64,000 nucleotides of DNA from Bacteroides sp. An322 (GTDB lineage: Bacteria > Bacteroidota > Bacteroidia > Bacteroidales > Bacteroidaceae): the NCBI RefSeq assembly GCF_002161765.1, contig NZ_NFIN01000008.1, forward strand, positions 51,782-115,781. The letters run 5' to 3'. The notes beneath the pieces were generated by a model that ran no database searches, was not told where the DNA came from, and saw nothing but the letters and a program-made list of their open reading frames with translations. Each line of letters begins with the position of its first letter. Within the stretch, counting starts at the first letter, position 1. Shown piece by piece: positions 17,246 through 28,200 of this stretch. Made by a program: the position numbers and the translations under genes.

Positions 17246-17938
17246 TTATTTCTTTAAATCAAACAGATATGTCAGCTTTCCGGCTATATAAGAATGTGCT
17301 GAGCGAGAAAAAGGGTCTTTCTTGGTGCTATTGTAAAAGTCGCTTAGTCCGAAGTAATAGCGTGCTTCGAGGACGAAATGCCCGATTCCAGTACGCACTT
17401 CCATGCCTCCGCCACCCACGATGCCATAATCAAATTTCTTGTCTGCCATTTTCCCATATTGGGCATTAGGGGTACGTCCGGAAGGGTCCCATGTCTCACT
17501 CATTGTTTCATTTTCCCCTATCAGGTATCCGACTTGCGGACCGAGGTTGAGCACGAAGCGCATTCCGTTCCCTTTGTCTTTCCCGAATGCTAAATGTGCC
17601 AATAGCGGAATCTCAATATAATTCATCGTGCGGTGATAGGTGTCTCCAGTACCGTCTTCGATGACTTCTTTCCATCCTCTTTGAGAGAAATTCACTTCAC
17701 CTTGGATGCCACAAATCATTTTAAAATATTTTTCGCCGATGTAACGTATTGTCACACCAAATTCTGGACCGATAAGTTTGCCTTCCTTGATGCTTGGAGT
17801 AAAGCTGACCGAACTGATGTTAACCCCTCCGTTGACACCGATGGAGAGGTTGTTCCGTTGGTCTTGCAGTTGTGCCTTAACGGGGGAAGTCACGAGCAGG
17901 CATATTCCTATGAAGATAAGTAGATATAGATTTTTCAT
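17246..17938 (-). CDS. PorT-family outer membrane beta-barrel protein
   Basis: 230 residues with a signal peptide (MKNLYLLIFIGICLLVTSPVKA) and alternating strands typical of the eight-stranded barrels of Bacteroidetes (for example LSIGVNGGVNISSV, GPEFGVTIRYIG, YIEIPLLAHLAFGKD, GHFVLEARYYFGLSDF). PorT-like proteins in the phylum are linked to secretion, but most members have no known role. Its start lies 3 bp after the stop of the LysM gene, so the two are cotranscribed and probably work together in the envelope. Confidence 0.82.
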   Translation of the reverse strand: MKNLYLLIFIGICLLVTSPVKAQLQDQRNNLSIGVNGGVNISSVSFTPSIKEGKLIGPEFGVTIRYIGEKYFKMICGIQGEVNFSQRGWKEVIEDGTGDTYHRTMNYIEIPLLAHLAFGKDKGNGMRFVLNLGPQVGYLIGENETMSETWDPSGRTPNAQYGKMADKKFDYGIVGGGGMEVRTGIGHFVLEARYYFGLSDFYNSTKKDPFSRSAHSYIAGKLTYLFDLKK

Positions 17939-17941
17939 AAA

Positions 17942-19735
17942 TTATTCGAAGTCAAGTTTTATCAGTTCATAGTCTTGTGAGAAATGGACAAAGAATATCT
18001 TGCGGTTGATGAATCCGCCCCAGTTGTTGACCCTCTCGAATTTGAATCCGGTCTGTATCGGTACCACTTTTACACGGTCCAGATTGTCTTCTAACTTGTT
18101 GCCTTGTTGAGAAAGCCCTTTCAAGAAGAAATATCCGATATCGAAGCCTAACATACCGTATTTGGGGTAAATGTTTGCCATGTCTTTGCTGTACCAATGC
18201 CGGTAAGTGTGGGTAAACTGGACCGCTGCCGGAAACAGATTGTTGGTATAGAACGATGAATAGAAATACGTGTCCAATTCATAGAAATTGGCAAGGAAAT
18301 CTTGCGTATAAGTCTGCCATTCCGGATATCCGAAGAGATGCATGTTGAAATGCGGATGCTCTTTGCGCACCAATGTCAGGTGAGGCACCAGCTTGGTCAA
18401 CGCTGTGCTGCGTGCCGAAATGGGGATGAATACGTTTTGTTGAAGCGTATCCATGGCACTGATAATCTTGTTCGGGTCGATTTCCGCCCCCAATCGGATT
18501 TGATTGAACCGGATGCCGTTGTCTTTCAATTCGCTCTTCATGCCTTTAATGAAATCGGCTTTTTCCGGGTCGGGGGTGCCATCGTCTAAGAATACCACGT
18601 TGCTTTTCCCGAATTTGCGGATAAAGTGCTCGTACACTTCCGAATAAAGATACGATTGAGGCGTATTGACTTGGTAGAGCAGGGGACTATTGAATACTTG
18701 GTCTACTTTCGGAGCGAAAGGCACTACCAAGCGGATGTTATGCTTTTGCGCAAACTCGGCTATTGGGGCGATGGAACTTTGGTTTACCGGTCCGATAATC
18801 AAGTCCATGTCTTTTAGCGTTCCATTCGATAAGATAGCATTCGTGCCCGCTTTCGTACCTTTGGTGTCATACGCATAAATGTCCATTGATACCCCTTGGC
18901 GTTTCAGGCTGTCGGCAGCAATCAGGAAGCCTTCATAAAACTCCACGATGCGCGATTGAGGTTCGCGTTGCGAGCCGTTTGTATGCGAGAAAGGCAACAC
19001 GAGGGCTACTTTTATCGTATTGATGGATTTCTTTTCGACGGTGTTCTGATTGAACAATTCTTCGTTGGTAGGTTCGCTTACAGGGCGTTCCGGTTGGATT
19101 GGGGCTTGTTCCGATTTCGGATAAGGGATAAAGAGGAACGTTCCTCGCTTTAATTTCCTTTTCTTCAGTTCGGGATTGGCAGCAATCAGTTCTTCTTCCG
19201 TAATGCCATATTCCCGGCTGATGCTGAAGATGGTTTCACGGCGTTGCACTTTGTGCATCGTTTTCCAGTCCTCCTTTTTCTTCTCGGTGCTGGGGGCTGT
19301 GACGGTAGTCTTTGTATCTTGAGCCGCTTCGCTGGTTTGCGCCGGAATCACAATGACTTGTCCGATTCGGAAATTGCTGGCACTCAAGCCCGGATTAGCA
19401 GCACAGATGGCTTGTGCTGTAATTCCATATTTTACGGTAAGCTGATAAAGTGTTTCGCCGGCTTGAATGGTGTGATATTGTGGGGCATGATTATTTGTGT
19501 CCGTTGCTTGTGGAATCTTCAAGGTTTCGCCAGTCCGTATCTTTTCGTTACTTCCGGGATTGAGGCGTACGATATCATCCACAGATACATTATACATGCG
19601 GGATATTGAATAAAGGCTTTGACCTTTGGTAACGGTATGCAAGAAGAAACCGTTGCTTCCGGTTGTCTGTGCCGTCAAGGCGATAGAGCCTACAAAAAGT
19701 GCTGTTAGCAGGCAAAGGATATGGATAAATTTCAT
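17942..19735 (-). CDS. LysM repeat protein with periplasmic-binding-like domain
   Basis: 597 residues with a signal peptide (MKFIHILCLLTALFVGSIAL). Three LysM domains follow: HTVTKGQSLYSISRMYNV, HTIQAGETLYQLTVKYGI and HKVQRRETIFSISREYGI, each about 45 residues. The C-terminal 370 residues resemble a type 1 periplasmic-binding protein or amino acid ABC-type receptor fold (VALVLPFSHTNG, EFYEGFLIAADSL, LIIGPVNQSSIAPIAEFAQ). Similar Bacteroidetes proteins bind peptidoglycan; the ligand of the receptor-like part is unknown. The ATG at 19735 is chosen; a reading from 19792 adds 19 residues that do not fit a signal peptide. A TATTTTTG box lies at 19771-19764. Confidence 0.88.
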   Translation of the reverse strand: MKFIHILCLLTALFVGSIALTAQTTGSNGFFLHTVTKGQSLYSISRMYNVSVDDIVRLNPGSNEKIRTGETLKIPQATDTNNHAPQYHTIQAGETLYQLTVKYGITAQAICAANPGLSASNFRIGQVIVIPAQTSEAAQDTKTTVTAPSTEKKKEDWKTMHKVQRRETIFSISREYGITEEELIAANPELKKRKLKRGTFLFIPYPKSEQAPIQPERPVSEPTNEELFNQNTVEKKSINTIKVALVLPFSHTNGSQREPQSRIVEFYEGFLIAADSLKRQGVSMDIYAYDTKGTKAGTNAILSNGTLKDMDLIIGPVNQSSIAPIAEFAQKHNIRLVVPFAPKVDQVFNSPLLYQVNTPQSYLYSEVYEHFIRKFGKSNVVFLDDGTPDPEKADFIKGMKSELKDNGIRFNQIRLGAEIDPNKIISAMDTLQQNVFIPISARSTALTKLVPHLTLVRKEHPHFNMHLFGYPEWQTYTQDFLANFYELDTYFYSSFYTNNLFPAAVQFTHTYRHWYSKDMANIYPKYGMLGFDIGYFFLKGLSQQGNKLEDNLDRVKVVPIQTGFKFERVNNWGGFINRKIFFVHFSQDYELIKLDFE

Positions 19736-19763
19736 GTTTTGTCGTTTGATTTGATTCAGCAGA

Positions 19764-19771
19764 CAAAAATA
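19764..19771 (-). promoter_or_regulatory. -7 box of the LysM gene
   Basis: Minus-strand TATTTTTG at 19771-19764, 28 bp before the chosen ATG. It supports the start at 19735 because the upstream ATG at 19792 would lie before the promoter. Confidence 0.5.
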
Positions 19772-19875
19772 CGTATTTTTATTGGTAGACAAATGAATAT
19801 TGGAAAGAAATTGTTGTTAAGGTAAGAAAAATTGAAGAATTTGAAGAATGAAGAGTTGGGAATAGAGGCTACCTA

Positions 19876-19927
19876 TATTCATATACAATTGCACCTGCTT
19901 GCATACGGGTGCAATTATATATGAATA
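19876..19927 (-). terminator. Long inverted repeat after dapL
   Basis: Arms 19876-19895 and 19908-19927 (TATTCATATACAATTGCACC and its complement with one mismatch) form a 20-bp stem with a 12-base loop, about 20 bp past the dapL stop. No long T run follows, so it may be a stabiliser rather than an intrinsic terminator. Confidence 0.6.
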
Positions 19928-19947
19928 GATTCATGCATATAAGTGCA

Positions 19948-21174
19948 TTATAACTTGCCAATCCGTTTGATAGCTTCTTCACAATCTTCACGTTTTCCAA
20001 AGGCGGTGAGACGCAGATAGCCTTCACCGCTTGGACCGAACCCTACGCCCGGAGTGCTGACGATGTTGGCATTGTAGAGTAATTCATCGAAGAACTTCCA
20101 CGAGGTCATACCTTGCGGAGCTTTTACCCATAAGTAGGGGGCATTGATGCCTCCGTATACTTCGTAGCCGGCGTGTGTCAGCCCTTCACGCATGATACGT
20201 GCATTCTCCATATAATATGCGATGGTTTCCTTCACTTGTTTGCGTCCTTCGGGAGAATAGACTGCTTCTGCTCCTCGCTGAGTGATGTAGCTAGTGCCGT
20301 TGAACTTGGTACACTGGCGGCGGTTCCATAAGGGATTCAGTGCTACCCGCCCGCCTTCTAAGGTGGCGGCAGTTACTTCTTTGGGTACTACAGTATAACC
20401 ACAACGCACACCCGTGAAACCTGCGGTTTTCGAGAAGCTGCGAATTTCTATAGCCACCTTCTTTGCCCCGCGTATCTCGTAAATAGAGTGGGGCACATCG
20501 TCATCGTGGATATAAGCCTCGTAGGCAGCATCGAAGACGATGAGGGTGTCGTTCATAAGGGCATAATCCACCCATTGTTTCAATTGGTCGCGGGTGAGCG
20601 TGGTGCCTGTCGGATTGTTAGGATAGCATAGATATATCAAATCTACTTCGTGGTCGGGAATAGCAGGAATGAATTTGTTCTCTGCCGTACAGGGCAAATA
20701 GGTGATGTTGCTCCAACGTCCGTCCGCATTCAATGTCCCAGCACGTCCGCACATTACATTGCTATCGATATAAGCTGGGTAAACAGGGTCGGTAATGCAC
20801 ATACTATTGTCCCAGCGCAAGAGTTCGCCGATGTTTCCCGTATCGCTCTTCGCCCCGTCGCTGATGAATACTTCCGACGGGCTGAGCTGAATGCCCCGCG
20901 AGGTGAAGTCGTGCTTGATGATGGTTTCTATCAGAAAGTCATATCCCTGTTCTGGACCGTATCCGTGGAAGGTTTTGGCGTGTGCCAGTTCGTCTACAGC
21001 GTGATGCATCGCTTCTATGGAAGCCATAGGCAAAGGGCGGGTCACATCGCCTATGCCCAAACGGATAAGTCTTTTGTTCGGATGAGTTATTTGGTAAGCC
21101 TTTACTTTCTTCGCAATGTCGGAGAAAAGGTAGCTCCCTTGTAATTTCAAGAAATGTTCGTTTACTAATGCCAT
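19948..21174 (-). CDS. dapL: LL-diaminopimelate aminotransferase
   Basis: 408 residues, PLP-dependent class I/II aminotransferase. It transfers an amino group from glutamate to tetrahydrodipicolinate to form LL-diaminopimelate in one step. The PLP lysine lies in [17 protein letters not shown]; the N terminus [18 protein letters not shown] and [10 protein letters not shown] are the DapL hallmark. This bypass replaces the DapD/C/E steps and is usual in Bacteroidetes. DapF, the next enzyme, is encoded directly upstream on the same strand. Start is the usual [17 protein letters not shown]. Confidence 0.96.
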   Translation of the reverse strand: MALVNEHFLKLQGSYLFSDIAKKVKAYQITHPNKRLIRLGIGDVTRPLPMASIEAMHHAVDELAHAKTFHGYGPEQGYDFLIETIIKHDFTSRGIQLSPSEVFISDGAKSDTGNIGELLRWDNSMCITDPVYPAYIDSNVMCGRAGTLNADGRWSNITYLPCTAENKFIPAIPDHEVDLIYLCYPNNPTGTTLTRDQLKQWVDYALMNDTLIVFDAAYEAYIHDDDVPHSIYEIRGAKKVAIEIRSFSKTAGFTGVRCGYTVVPKEVTAATLEGGRVALNPLWNRRQCTKFNGTSYITQRGAEAVYSPEGRKQVKETIAYYMENARIMREGLTHAGYEVYGGINAPYLWVKAPQGMTSWKFFDELLYNANIVSTPGVGFGPSGEGYLRLTAFGKREDCEEAIKRIGKL

Positions 21175-21190
21175 ATTAGATAGTTATCAG

Positions 21191-21257
21191 TTAATAATTA
21201 ATAGTTAAGAGTTAAATAGTTAAGCCTCAGTGCGAACTTTTAATTCTTAATTAATAA
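21191..21257. repeat. AT-rich inverted repeat at the 3' end of dapF
   Basis: TTAATAATTAATAGTTAAGA (21191-21210) and TTTAATTCTTAATTAATAAG (21238-21257) pair imperfectly. The right arm contains the dapF stop and encodes its last codons. Same family as 22058 and 38208. Confidence 0.75.
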
Positions 21258-22050
21258 GGATAACCCCGTCGAATACTTTTACGGCGGGACCTGTCATAAA
21301 GAGATGGCTTCTTTCGTTTGCCCATTGGATGTGTAGGGTGCCACCATCCATCATAATGTCCGATTCTTTCGGGCAACGATGGGTATAGACGGAAGCTACG
21401 GCGGTGGCGCAAGCCCCTGTGCCGCAAGCCATTGTAATGCCAGAGCCTCGTTCCCATACCCGCATCCGGATATGGCCGGGCTTTATCACTTGGGCGAACT
21501 CCACATTCACCCGGTCGGGGAAAAGCGGATGATGTTCCAGTATCGGACCGACACGAGGTAGGTCTACCTGAGCCATATCATCGACAAAAATGACTAAGTG
21601 AGGATTACCCATTGAGACAGCTATGCCTTCCCGATACGGATAATTTTCGCCTAAGTCTACGGGATGAATATCGGCAGGGATGCCCATATCGACCGTCACG
21701 GCATTTACTTCACCGTTTTCGACATGCAGGTGCAGAGGCTTGATTCCTGATAAGGTATCGAGTGTGATTTCGGTCTTATCGGTCAGTCCGTATTCATATA
21801 CATATTTTCCGATACATCGGCTCGCATTTCCACACATACGGGCTTCCGAACCATCGGCATTGAAAATGCGCATACTGAAATCGGCTTTGTCGGATGCTCC
21901 GATAAGTACCAGCCCGTCGCTCCCGATGCCTGTATGCGGACGGCTCCATATCACGGCAAGTTCTTCTGGATTTGGAAGAGGATATTTCAGGGCATTGACA
22001 TAGATGTAGTCGTTCCCAGCCCCTTGCATTTTGGTAAATTCTATCTTCAT
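21247..22050 (-). CDS. dapF: Diaminopimelate epimerase
   Basis: 267 residues, converting LL- to meso-diaminopimelate for lysine and peptidoglycan. The two catalytic cysteines are seen in [12 protein letters not shown] and in [12 protein letters not shown], at the expected positions. The N terminus [18 protein letters not shown] is canonical. Part of the dapF-dapL pair, with asnB upstream on the same strand. The last residues (ILIN, then stop) read from one arm of an intergenic inverted repeat, so the natural C terminus may have been changed by that element. Confidence 0.96.
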   Translation of the reverse strand: MKIEFTKMQGAGNDYIYVNALKYPLPNPEELAVIWSRPHTGIGSDGLVLIGASDKADFSMRIFNADGSEARMCGNASRCIGKYVYEYGLTDKTEITLDTLSGIKPLHLHVENGEVNAVTVDMGIPADIHPVDLGENYPYREGIAVSMGNPHLVIFVDDMAQVDLPRVGPILEHHPLFPDRVNVEFAQVIKPGHIRMRVWERGSGITMACGTGACATAVASVYTHRCPKESDIMMDGGTLHIQWANERSHLFMTGPAVKVFDGVILIN

Positions 22051-22057
22051 GATGGAT

Positions 22058-22137
22058 AATGAATAGTGAATAATGAATAATTAATAACGATATGTCTCGA
22101 TATCGCTATTAACTGTTCACTATTAATTATTAACTAT
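22058..22137. repeat. AT-rich inverted repeat at the 3' end of asnB
   Basis: AATAGTGAATAATGAATAAT on the left pairs with ATTAATTATTAACTATT-type sequence on the right, around the core CGATATGTCTCGATATCG. It overlaps the asnB stop and ends before dapF. Same family as 21191 and 38208. Confidence 0.75.
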
Positions 22138-23801
22138 TTATACGCTTCCTCGTGTATGTCTGTTACGGCACGTCCGCTTGGCTCGTTCATCCCTTTGAAA
22201 GCTTCGTCCCAAGCCAGGGCTTCGGCAGTAGAACATGCTACACTGGGCACACTGGGTACACTGTATGCGGCACTTTCGCTGGGGAAATACTCTTCGAAAA
22301 TACTTCGGTAGTAATATTCTTCCTTGTTCCGGGGTGTATTGATTGGAAAGCGTTGTGCTGCTTGGCTCATCTGCTCATCGCTTACGGCTTGGTCAGTAAT
22401 AGCTTTTAAAGTGTCTATCCAATTGTATCCTACACCATCGCTGAACTGTTCTTTTTGTCTCCATGCTACACTTTCGGGAAGCATATCCTGAAAAGCTTCG
22501 CGTATGATTTTCTTTTCAATGGTTTTTCCTGTACACATCTTGGCTACAGGATTGATACGCATAGCTACGTCTAAGAATTCTTTGTCTAGAAAAGGTACAC
22601 GTCCTTCCACACCCCAAGCGGAAAGCGATTTGTTGGCACGCAGGCAATCATAAAGATACAATTTCGATAATTTGCGCACCGTTTCTTCATGGAATGCGCG
22701 TGCATCGGGTGCCTTGTGGAAATAGAGATATCCCCCGAACACTTCATCGGCACCTTCGCCGCTCAATACCATTTTGATACCCATGCTTTTGATAACCCGT
22801 GCCAGCAGGTACATCGGGGTGGAGGCACGTACGGTGGTCACATCGTAGGTTTCGATGAAATAAATCACATCGCGCACCGCATCCAGTCCTTCCTGAATCG
22901 TATAGTTGATTTCGTGGTGTATCGTCCCGATGAAATCAGCCACTTCGCGTGCTTTTGCCAAATCAGGCGCACCTTTTAAACCGATGGCAAACGAGTGTAG
23001 CTGAGGCCACCACGCTTCTTGTTTTCCGTTTGTCTCGATGCGGCGGGAAGCGTATTTCTTGGCAATGGCAGAGATGACTGAGCTATCCAAACCGCCCGAA
23101 AGTAATACTCCGTAAGGCACATCGCTCATCAACTGGCGGCGTACTGCTGCTTCCAATGCATCCCGGAGTTCTTCCACAGATGCTGGATTGTTTTTCACTG
23201 CATCAAACGACATCCAGTCGCGTGTATACCAGCGGGTCATTTTGCCTTCTTTGCTGTAATAATAGTGTCCGGGCAAGAACGGTTCGTAACGGTCACAATA
23301 TCCTTCGAGTGCTTTCAGTTCGCTGGCACAATACACTTTTCCATCTGCATCATATCCTATATATAAAGGTATAACACCTATCGGATCTCGAGCGATGAGG
23401 AACTCGTCTTTCTCTTCATCGTAAAGGGCAAAAGCGAAGATGCCGTTCAGGTCTTCCAAAAAATGAATGCCTTTGTCTCGATAAAGGGCGAGAATGACTT
23501 CGCAATCGCTTCCAGTCTGGAACGGATATATTCCGGCATATCGTTTGCGTATGTCTTGATGGTTGTATATCTCCCCGTTGACCGCAAGTATTTGTTTATG
23601 GTCGAGCGAGAAAAGAGGTTGTTTTCCGCTTTGCGGATCGACGATGGACAAGCGTTCGTGTGCCAGGATAGCTGTATCTCCGCAATAAATGCCACTCCAG
23701 TCTGGTCCGCGGTGTCTGATTTTTTTCGCCATAGCAAGTGCTTTATCTCGAAGTTCCTTCGTTTGTTTTTTTATATTGAATATGCTGACTATTCCACACA
23801 T
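22134..23801 (-). CDS. asnB: Asparagine synthase B (glutamine-hydrolysing)
   Basis: 555 residues. Makes asparagine from aspartate, glutamine and ATP. The catalytic Cys2 follows the start (MCGIVSIF); the glutaminase domain includes RLSIVDPQSGKQPL and AVNGEIYNH; the synthetase PP-loop is VLLSGGLDSSVISAIAKK. Full length for AsnB. It lies between gltD and dapF on the same strand, fitting a block for ammonia and glutamine use. The start must be at 23801 because Cys2 is the nucleophile. Confidence 0.96.
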   Translation of the reverse strand: MCGIVSIFNIKKQTKELRDKALAMAKKIRHRGPDWSGIYCGDTAILAHERLSIVDPQSGKQPLFSLDHKQILAVNGEIYNHQDIRKRYAGIYPFQTGSDCEVILALYRDKGIHFLEDLNGIFAFALYDEEKDEFLIARDPIGVIPLYIGYDADGKVYCASELKALEGYCDRYEPFLPGHYYYSKEGKMTRWYTRDWMSFDAVKNNPASVEELRDALEAAVRRQLMSDVPYGVLLSGGLDSSVISAIAKKYASRRIETNGKQEAWWPQLHSFAIGLKGAPDLAKAREVADFIGTIHHEINYTIQEGLDAVRDVIYFIETYDVTTVRASTPMYLLARVIKSMGIKMVLSGEGADEVFGGYLYFHKAPDARAFHEETVRKLSKLYLYDCLRANKSLSAWGVEGRVPFLDKEFLDVAMRINPVAKMCTGKTIEKKIIREAFQDMLPESVAWRQKEQFSDGVGYNWIDTLKAITDQAVSDEQMSQAAQRFPINTPRNKEEYYYRSIFEEYFPSESAAYSVPSVPSVACSTAEALAWDEAFKGMNEPSGRAVTDIHEEAYK

Positions 23802-23833
23802 AGTTGTATTTGTATTTAGGGGTTCACCATAGA

Positions 23834-25174
23834 TTACATTTTCAGATATCTGTCAATATCAGCGGCGGCTTTTCTTCCTCCGGCGATGCATTTCACTACG
23901 AGGCTGGCACCTGTTGCAGTATCACCGGCAAGAAATGCATTGGCAGGTAGTTCGGGTATTTCAGGTTTCAGGAAGCCCATTGCTAATAAAACCATATCCG
24001 CTTGGATGACTTCTTTCTTTCCGGTTGGCTTCATTGTGGGCCGCCCACCTTCGGGCGAAGGGATCCATTCTACTTCTTCCACTTCCACACCACAAACTTG
24101 CCCGTTCTTCCCGATGAACTTGTTGGATGCCAAACTCCAGCGGCGCACGCATCCTTCCTCGTGGCTGCTACTGGTTTTTAATACAATAGGCCATTGGGGC
24201 CATGGCGTTGCAGGGTTGTATCCAACTGGAGGTTTGGGCATGATCTCTATTTGTGTCACGCTTGCCGCGCCTTGCCGGTTACTTGTACCGATGCAGTCGC
24301 TTCCGGTGTCTCCGCCTCCAATGACCAAAACATGCTTGCCTTTGGCATTGATGCGTTCTTCCTTGCTAAAAGTTTGTCCGGCAAGTATTCGATTCTGTTG
24401 TGCTAACATCTGCATTGCGAAGTAAATGCCTTTCAGATTTCGTCCGGGAATATTCAAATCGCGTGCTTGCGGCGTTCCGGTACAGATGCAATATGCATCG
24501 AAATTTTCGGGCAACTTCTTCACATCGATTTCGGTATTGGGCTTGAAGAGGATACCTTCTTCTTCCATCAGTTTGATGCGTCGGTCAATGATGTTCTTGC
24601 CTAATTTGAAGTTCGGAATGCCGAAACGCAACAAACCGCCGATGTATTCTGATTTTTCGAATACGGTCACTTCGTATCCTTTTTTGTTCAGTTGGTTGGC
24701 TGCGGCAAGTCCGGCAGGACCCGATCCGATGACTGCTACTCGTTTCCCGTTGCGTTTGTATTGTTTTGGTTTGATGTAACCTTCGCGGAAAGCGGCTTCG
24801 ATAACGGCTGCTTCATCTTCGCGGATAGTTACCGGAGCATCCATGCTCAGTTTCAGTACGCAACTCTTTTCGCATAGTGCCGGGCAGATGCGTCCGGTAA
24901 ATTCCGGAAAATCGTTGGTTCGGCTTAAAATACGATAGGCTTCTTCCCATTTGCCTTTATACATCGCATCTTGAAATTCGGGTGGACGATTGCCCAACGG
25001 GCATGCCCAATGGCAGAAAGGTACGCCGCAATCCATACAGCGTGAGGCTTGTAATTTGCGGTCACTTGTATTTAGAGTCTGTTCCACTTCGCTGAAGTCG
25101 CAGATGCGTTCGTGTACCGGACGATATCCGGCTTCCTGACGTGGTATTGTTAAGAATGCTTTAGGATTTCCCAT
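23834..25174 (-). CDS. gltD: Glutamate synthase small subunit
   Basis: 446 residues. NADPH:ferredoxin-like subunit that passes electrons to GltB. Two 4Fe-4S cysteine clusters at the N terminus (CMDCGVPFCHWACPLGNRPP and ICPALCEKSCVL), a FAD-binding GSGPAGLAAANQL and an NADPH-binding GGGDTGSDCIG. Downstream of gltB on the same strand, with 108 bp between that hold an inverted repeat. Together they make two glutamates from glutamine and 2-oxoglutarate. Confidence 0.96.
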   Translation of the reverse strand: MGNPKAFLTIPRQEAGYRPVHERICDFSEVEQTLNTSDRKLQASRCMDCGVPFCHWACPLGNRPPEFQDAMYKGKWEEAYRILSRTNDFPEFTGRICPALCEKSCVLKLSMDAPVTIREDEAAVIEAAFREGYIKPKQYKRNGKRVAVIGSGPAGLAAANQLNKKGYEVTVFEKSEYIGGLLRFGIPNFKLGKNIIDRRIKLMEEEGILFKPNTEIDVKKLPENFDAYCICTGTPQARDLNIPGRNLKGIYFAMQMLAQQNRILAGQTFSKEERINAKGKHVLVIGGGDTGSDCIGTSNRQGAASVTQIEIMPKPPVGYNPATPWPQWPIVLKTSSSHEEGCVRRWSLASNKFIGKNGQVCGVEVEEVEWIPSPEGGRPTMKPTGKKEVIQADMVLLAMGFLKPEIPELPANAFLAGDTATGASLVVKCIAGGRKAAADIDRYLKM

Positions 25175-25183
25175 AATAAATGA

Positions 25184-25276
25184 CGAATTAAGAATGAGGA
25201 ATGAAGAATCAAGAGTGGGGAATGAAGCGAGTGTTGCGTTTGCTCATTCTTCATTCTTAGTTCTTCATTCTTGATT
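25184..25276. repeat. Inverted repeat between gltB and gltD
   Basis: GAATTAAGAATGAGGAATGA-like sequence on the left pairs with TCATTCTTCATTCTTAGTTC on the right (CATTCTTCATTCTT arms). It starts 6 bp past the gltB stop. It differs in sequence from the TTAATTATTAATAG family but has the same position and shape. Confidence 0.7.
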
Positions 25277-25282
25277 TGAATG

Positions 25283-28200
25283 TTAGTAGTCTCTCTGTAC
25301 TTCGGCAATCTTTTGCTGAAGTTTGCGCATCTGCTCTTCGGCAAGCACTTTCTTGTATTCAATCGGAGTTACTTGAATGAATTCATCGATGTACTTATTC
25401 CAATTATCAAGCATTGTGCGAGCCAATTGTGAGCCGGTATATAGGTAGTGCTGGCGGATGAGTTCATGTACTTCTTTCCGGGCAGTGGCATCTTCGAGCA
25501 ACGAGAGTTCCACCATTTCCATATTGCAGAAGTAATCGAAGTTATGGTTCTTATCCCATACGTAAGCTACGCCTCCGCTCATACCAGCAGCAAAGTTACG
25601 TCCGGTTTCTCCTAATACGACTACCCGTCCACCAGTCATATACTCACAACAATGGTCACCTACTCCTTCCACTACGGCTATTGCTCCAGAGTTACGCACG
25701 GCAAACCGTTCTCCCGCCCGTCCGTTGATATAGACTTCTCCGCTTGTGGCACCATATAATAAGGTATTGCCTACGATAGTGTTTCGTTCGGCATCGAAAT
25801 CGCTTCGTACAGGAGGTTGTACCGAGATATGTCCACCGCTCAAGCCCTTGCCTAAATAGTCGTTGGCTTCTCCTTCCAACTTGAAATTGATGCCTCGTGT
25901 GAGGAAAGCACCGAAGCTTTGTCCGGCAGAACCTTTGAACTTGATATGAATGGTTTGGGCTGGCAAGCCTTTTTGACCGTATTTCAGAGCCACGGCACCC
26001 GAAAGCATTGCACCTACCGAACGGTCGGTGTTGGCAATGGCGTATTCTAACGAAATCTCTTTCTTGCTTTCCAATGCCTCATGGGCAGCTGCAAGTATCG
26101 TCCGGTCCAATACTTTGTCAATCTCGTGTTTTTGCTCTGTTACATTATGTAGGGCTGCACCATTGTCTACTTGATGCAACATCCGGCTGAAGTCAAGCAG
26201 GGATTCTTTGCTTCCAGCTGCACAGGGTTTGATGGTTATCAGGTCGGTACGTCCTACGATGTCATCCAAATGCTTGAAGCCCATTTCAGCGAGGTATTCA
26301 CGCACTTCTTGTGCCATAAAGCGGAAGAAGTTGACCACGTATTCGTAACGTCCGCGGAAATGTTTTCGTAATTCGGGGTCTTGTGTGGCTACACCGACTG
26401 GACACGTGTTGGTGTGGCACTTGCGCATCATCACACATCCCAATACAATCAATACTGCCGTTCCGAATCCGAACTCTTCCGCGCCCAAAAGTGCCATACT
26501 GATGATGTCACGTCCTGTTTTTAATTGACCGTCGGTTTGTAGGCGCACTTGTCCACGCAGACCGTTTAATACCAAGGTCTGTTGCGTTTCGCTCAGTCCG
26601 ATTTCGGGTGGAATACCTGCATAGCGCATCGAGGAAGCAGGCGAAGCGCCCGTACCACCTTCGGCACCCGAGATGACAATCAGGTCGGCTTTGGCTTTCG
26701 CCACACCAGCGGCGATAGTGCCGATACCACTTTCTGCCACTAGCTTCACGCTGATTTTGGCTTTTGGGTTAACATTCTTTAAGTCAAAAATAAGCTGTGC
26801 CAAGTCTTCTATCGAATAGATATCGTGATGAGGTGGAGGTGAAATCAGTGAGATACCCGGTATAGAGTGGCGTGTGCGAGCGATAATGTCGTTTACCTTG
26901 AAGCCTGGAAGCTGACCTCCTTCTCCCGGCTTGGCTCCTTGTGCCACCTTGATTTGTATCTCTTCGGCGTTTACCAAGTATTCGGCAGTCACTCCAAAAC
27001 GTCCTGATGCAACTTGCTTGGTTTTGCTGCAAAGCGAGATACCTTCGTAAGTTTCATGGAAACGTGTGGAATCTTCACCACCTTCTCCCGTATTGCTTCG
27101 TGTGTCTAATTTGTTCATTGCGAGGGTCAACGCTTCGTGTGCTTCCTTGCTGATAGCACCGAACGACATAGCCCCGGTCACAAAGTGCTTTACGATGGCT
27201 TCTATCGGCTCAACCTCTTCGATAGGAATCGGGTTCCGTTTGAAGGTGAAGAAGTCACGCAGGAAAATGGGATGTGGCTTTTTGTCTACCGTGTGGGTAT
27301 ATTCCTTGAACTTAGAATAGCTTCCCAAACGGGTGGCTAGTTGCAACGTGCTGATGGTTTCAGGATTCCAAGCGTGCTTTTCCCCGTCTTTGCGGTAAGA
27401 AAATTGACCGATGTATGGTAAGAGCGGTTCTATTTCATCGGGTACGAATCCATTATCGTGAAAGGCGATGTAGTCTTTCGCAATTTCTTCCAAACGGATG
27501 CCTCCGATGGAGGAAGTCGTTGTACCGAAATAAGCTTTCAGTAATTCCTCGCTCAGACCTATCGATTCGAATATTTTAGCACCGCGATACGAACGGATGG
27601 TACTGATACCCATCTTGCTCATCACTTTATACAATCCTTTACAAATAGCTTTGATGTAGTTCTTTTCGGCGGTTTCGTAATTCATTTGGATATCATTCCG
27701 CTTTACTAAACTGTCTAATACGGCGAATGCCATATAGGGGTTGAAGGCACTGGCACCGTATCCCAATAATAGGGCAGCGTGCATCACTTCGCGTATTTCT
27801 CCACTTTCTACGATAAGTGCGGTCTGTACCCGCTTCTGCACTCCGATAAGGTGATGGTGTACGGCACTCACGGCAAGCAGGGATGGAATAGCGGCGTGTT
27901 TCTTGTCGATATCCCTGTCTGAAAGGATGATGTAGTTCACTCCGTCATCTACTGATTGCTCTGCTTGTTTGCACAGGGAAGAAAGTGCTTCCTGCAATCC
28001 AGCTTTGCCTTTGCTTACCTCGAAAAGTGTAGCTAATTTTACGGTCTTAAATCCTTTGTAACGGATGTTGCAGAGAATGTCCAGTTCGGTGTTGGTTAGT
28101 ATCGGATGTGGAAGGCGAACCATTTTACAATGGCTTTCGTTGGGAAGCAGGATATTGGTGCCTACAGCTCCGATGTATTCTGTGAGCGACATTACCAACT

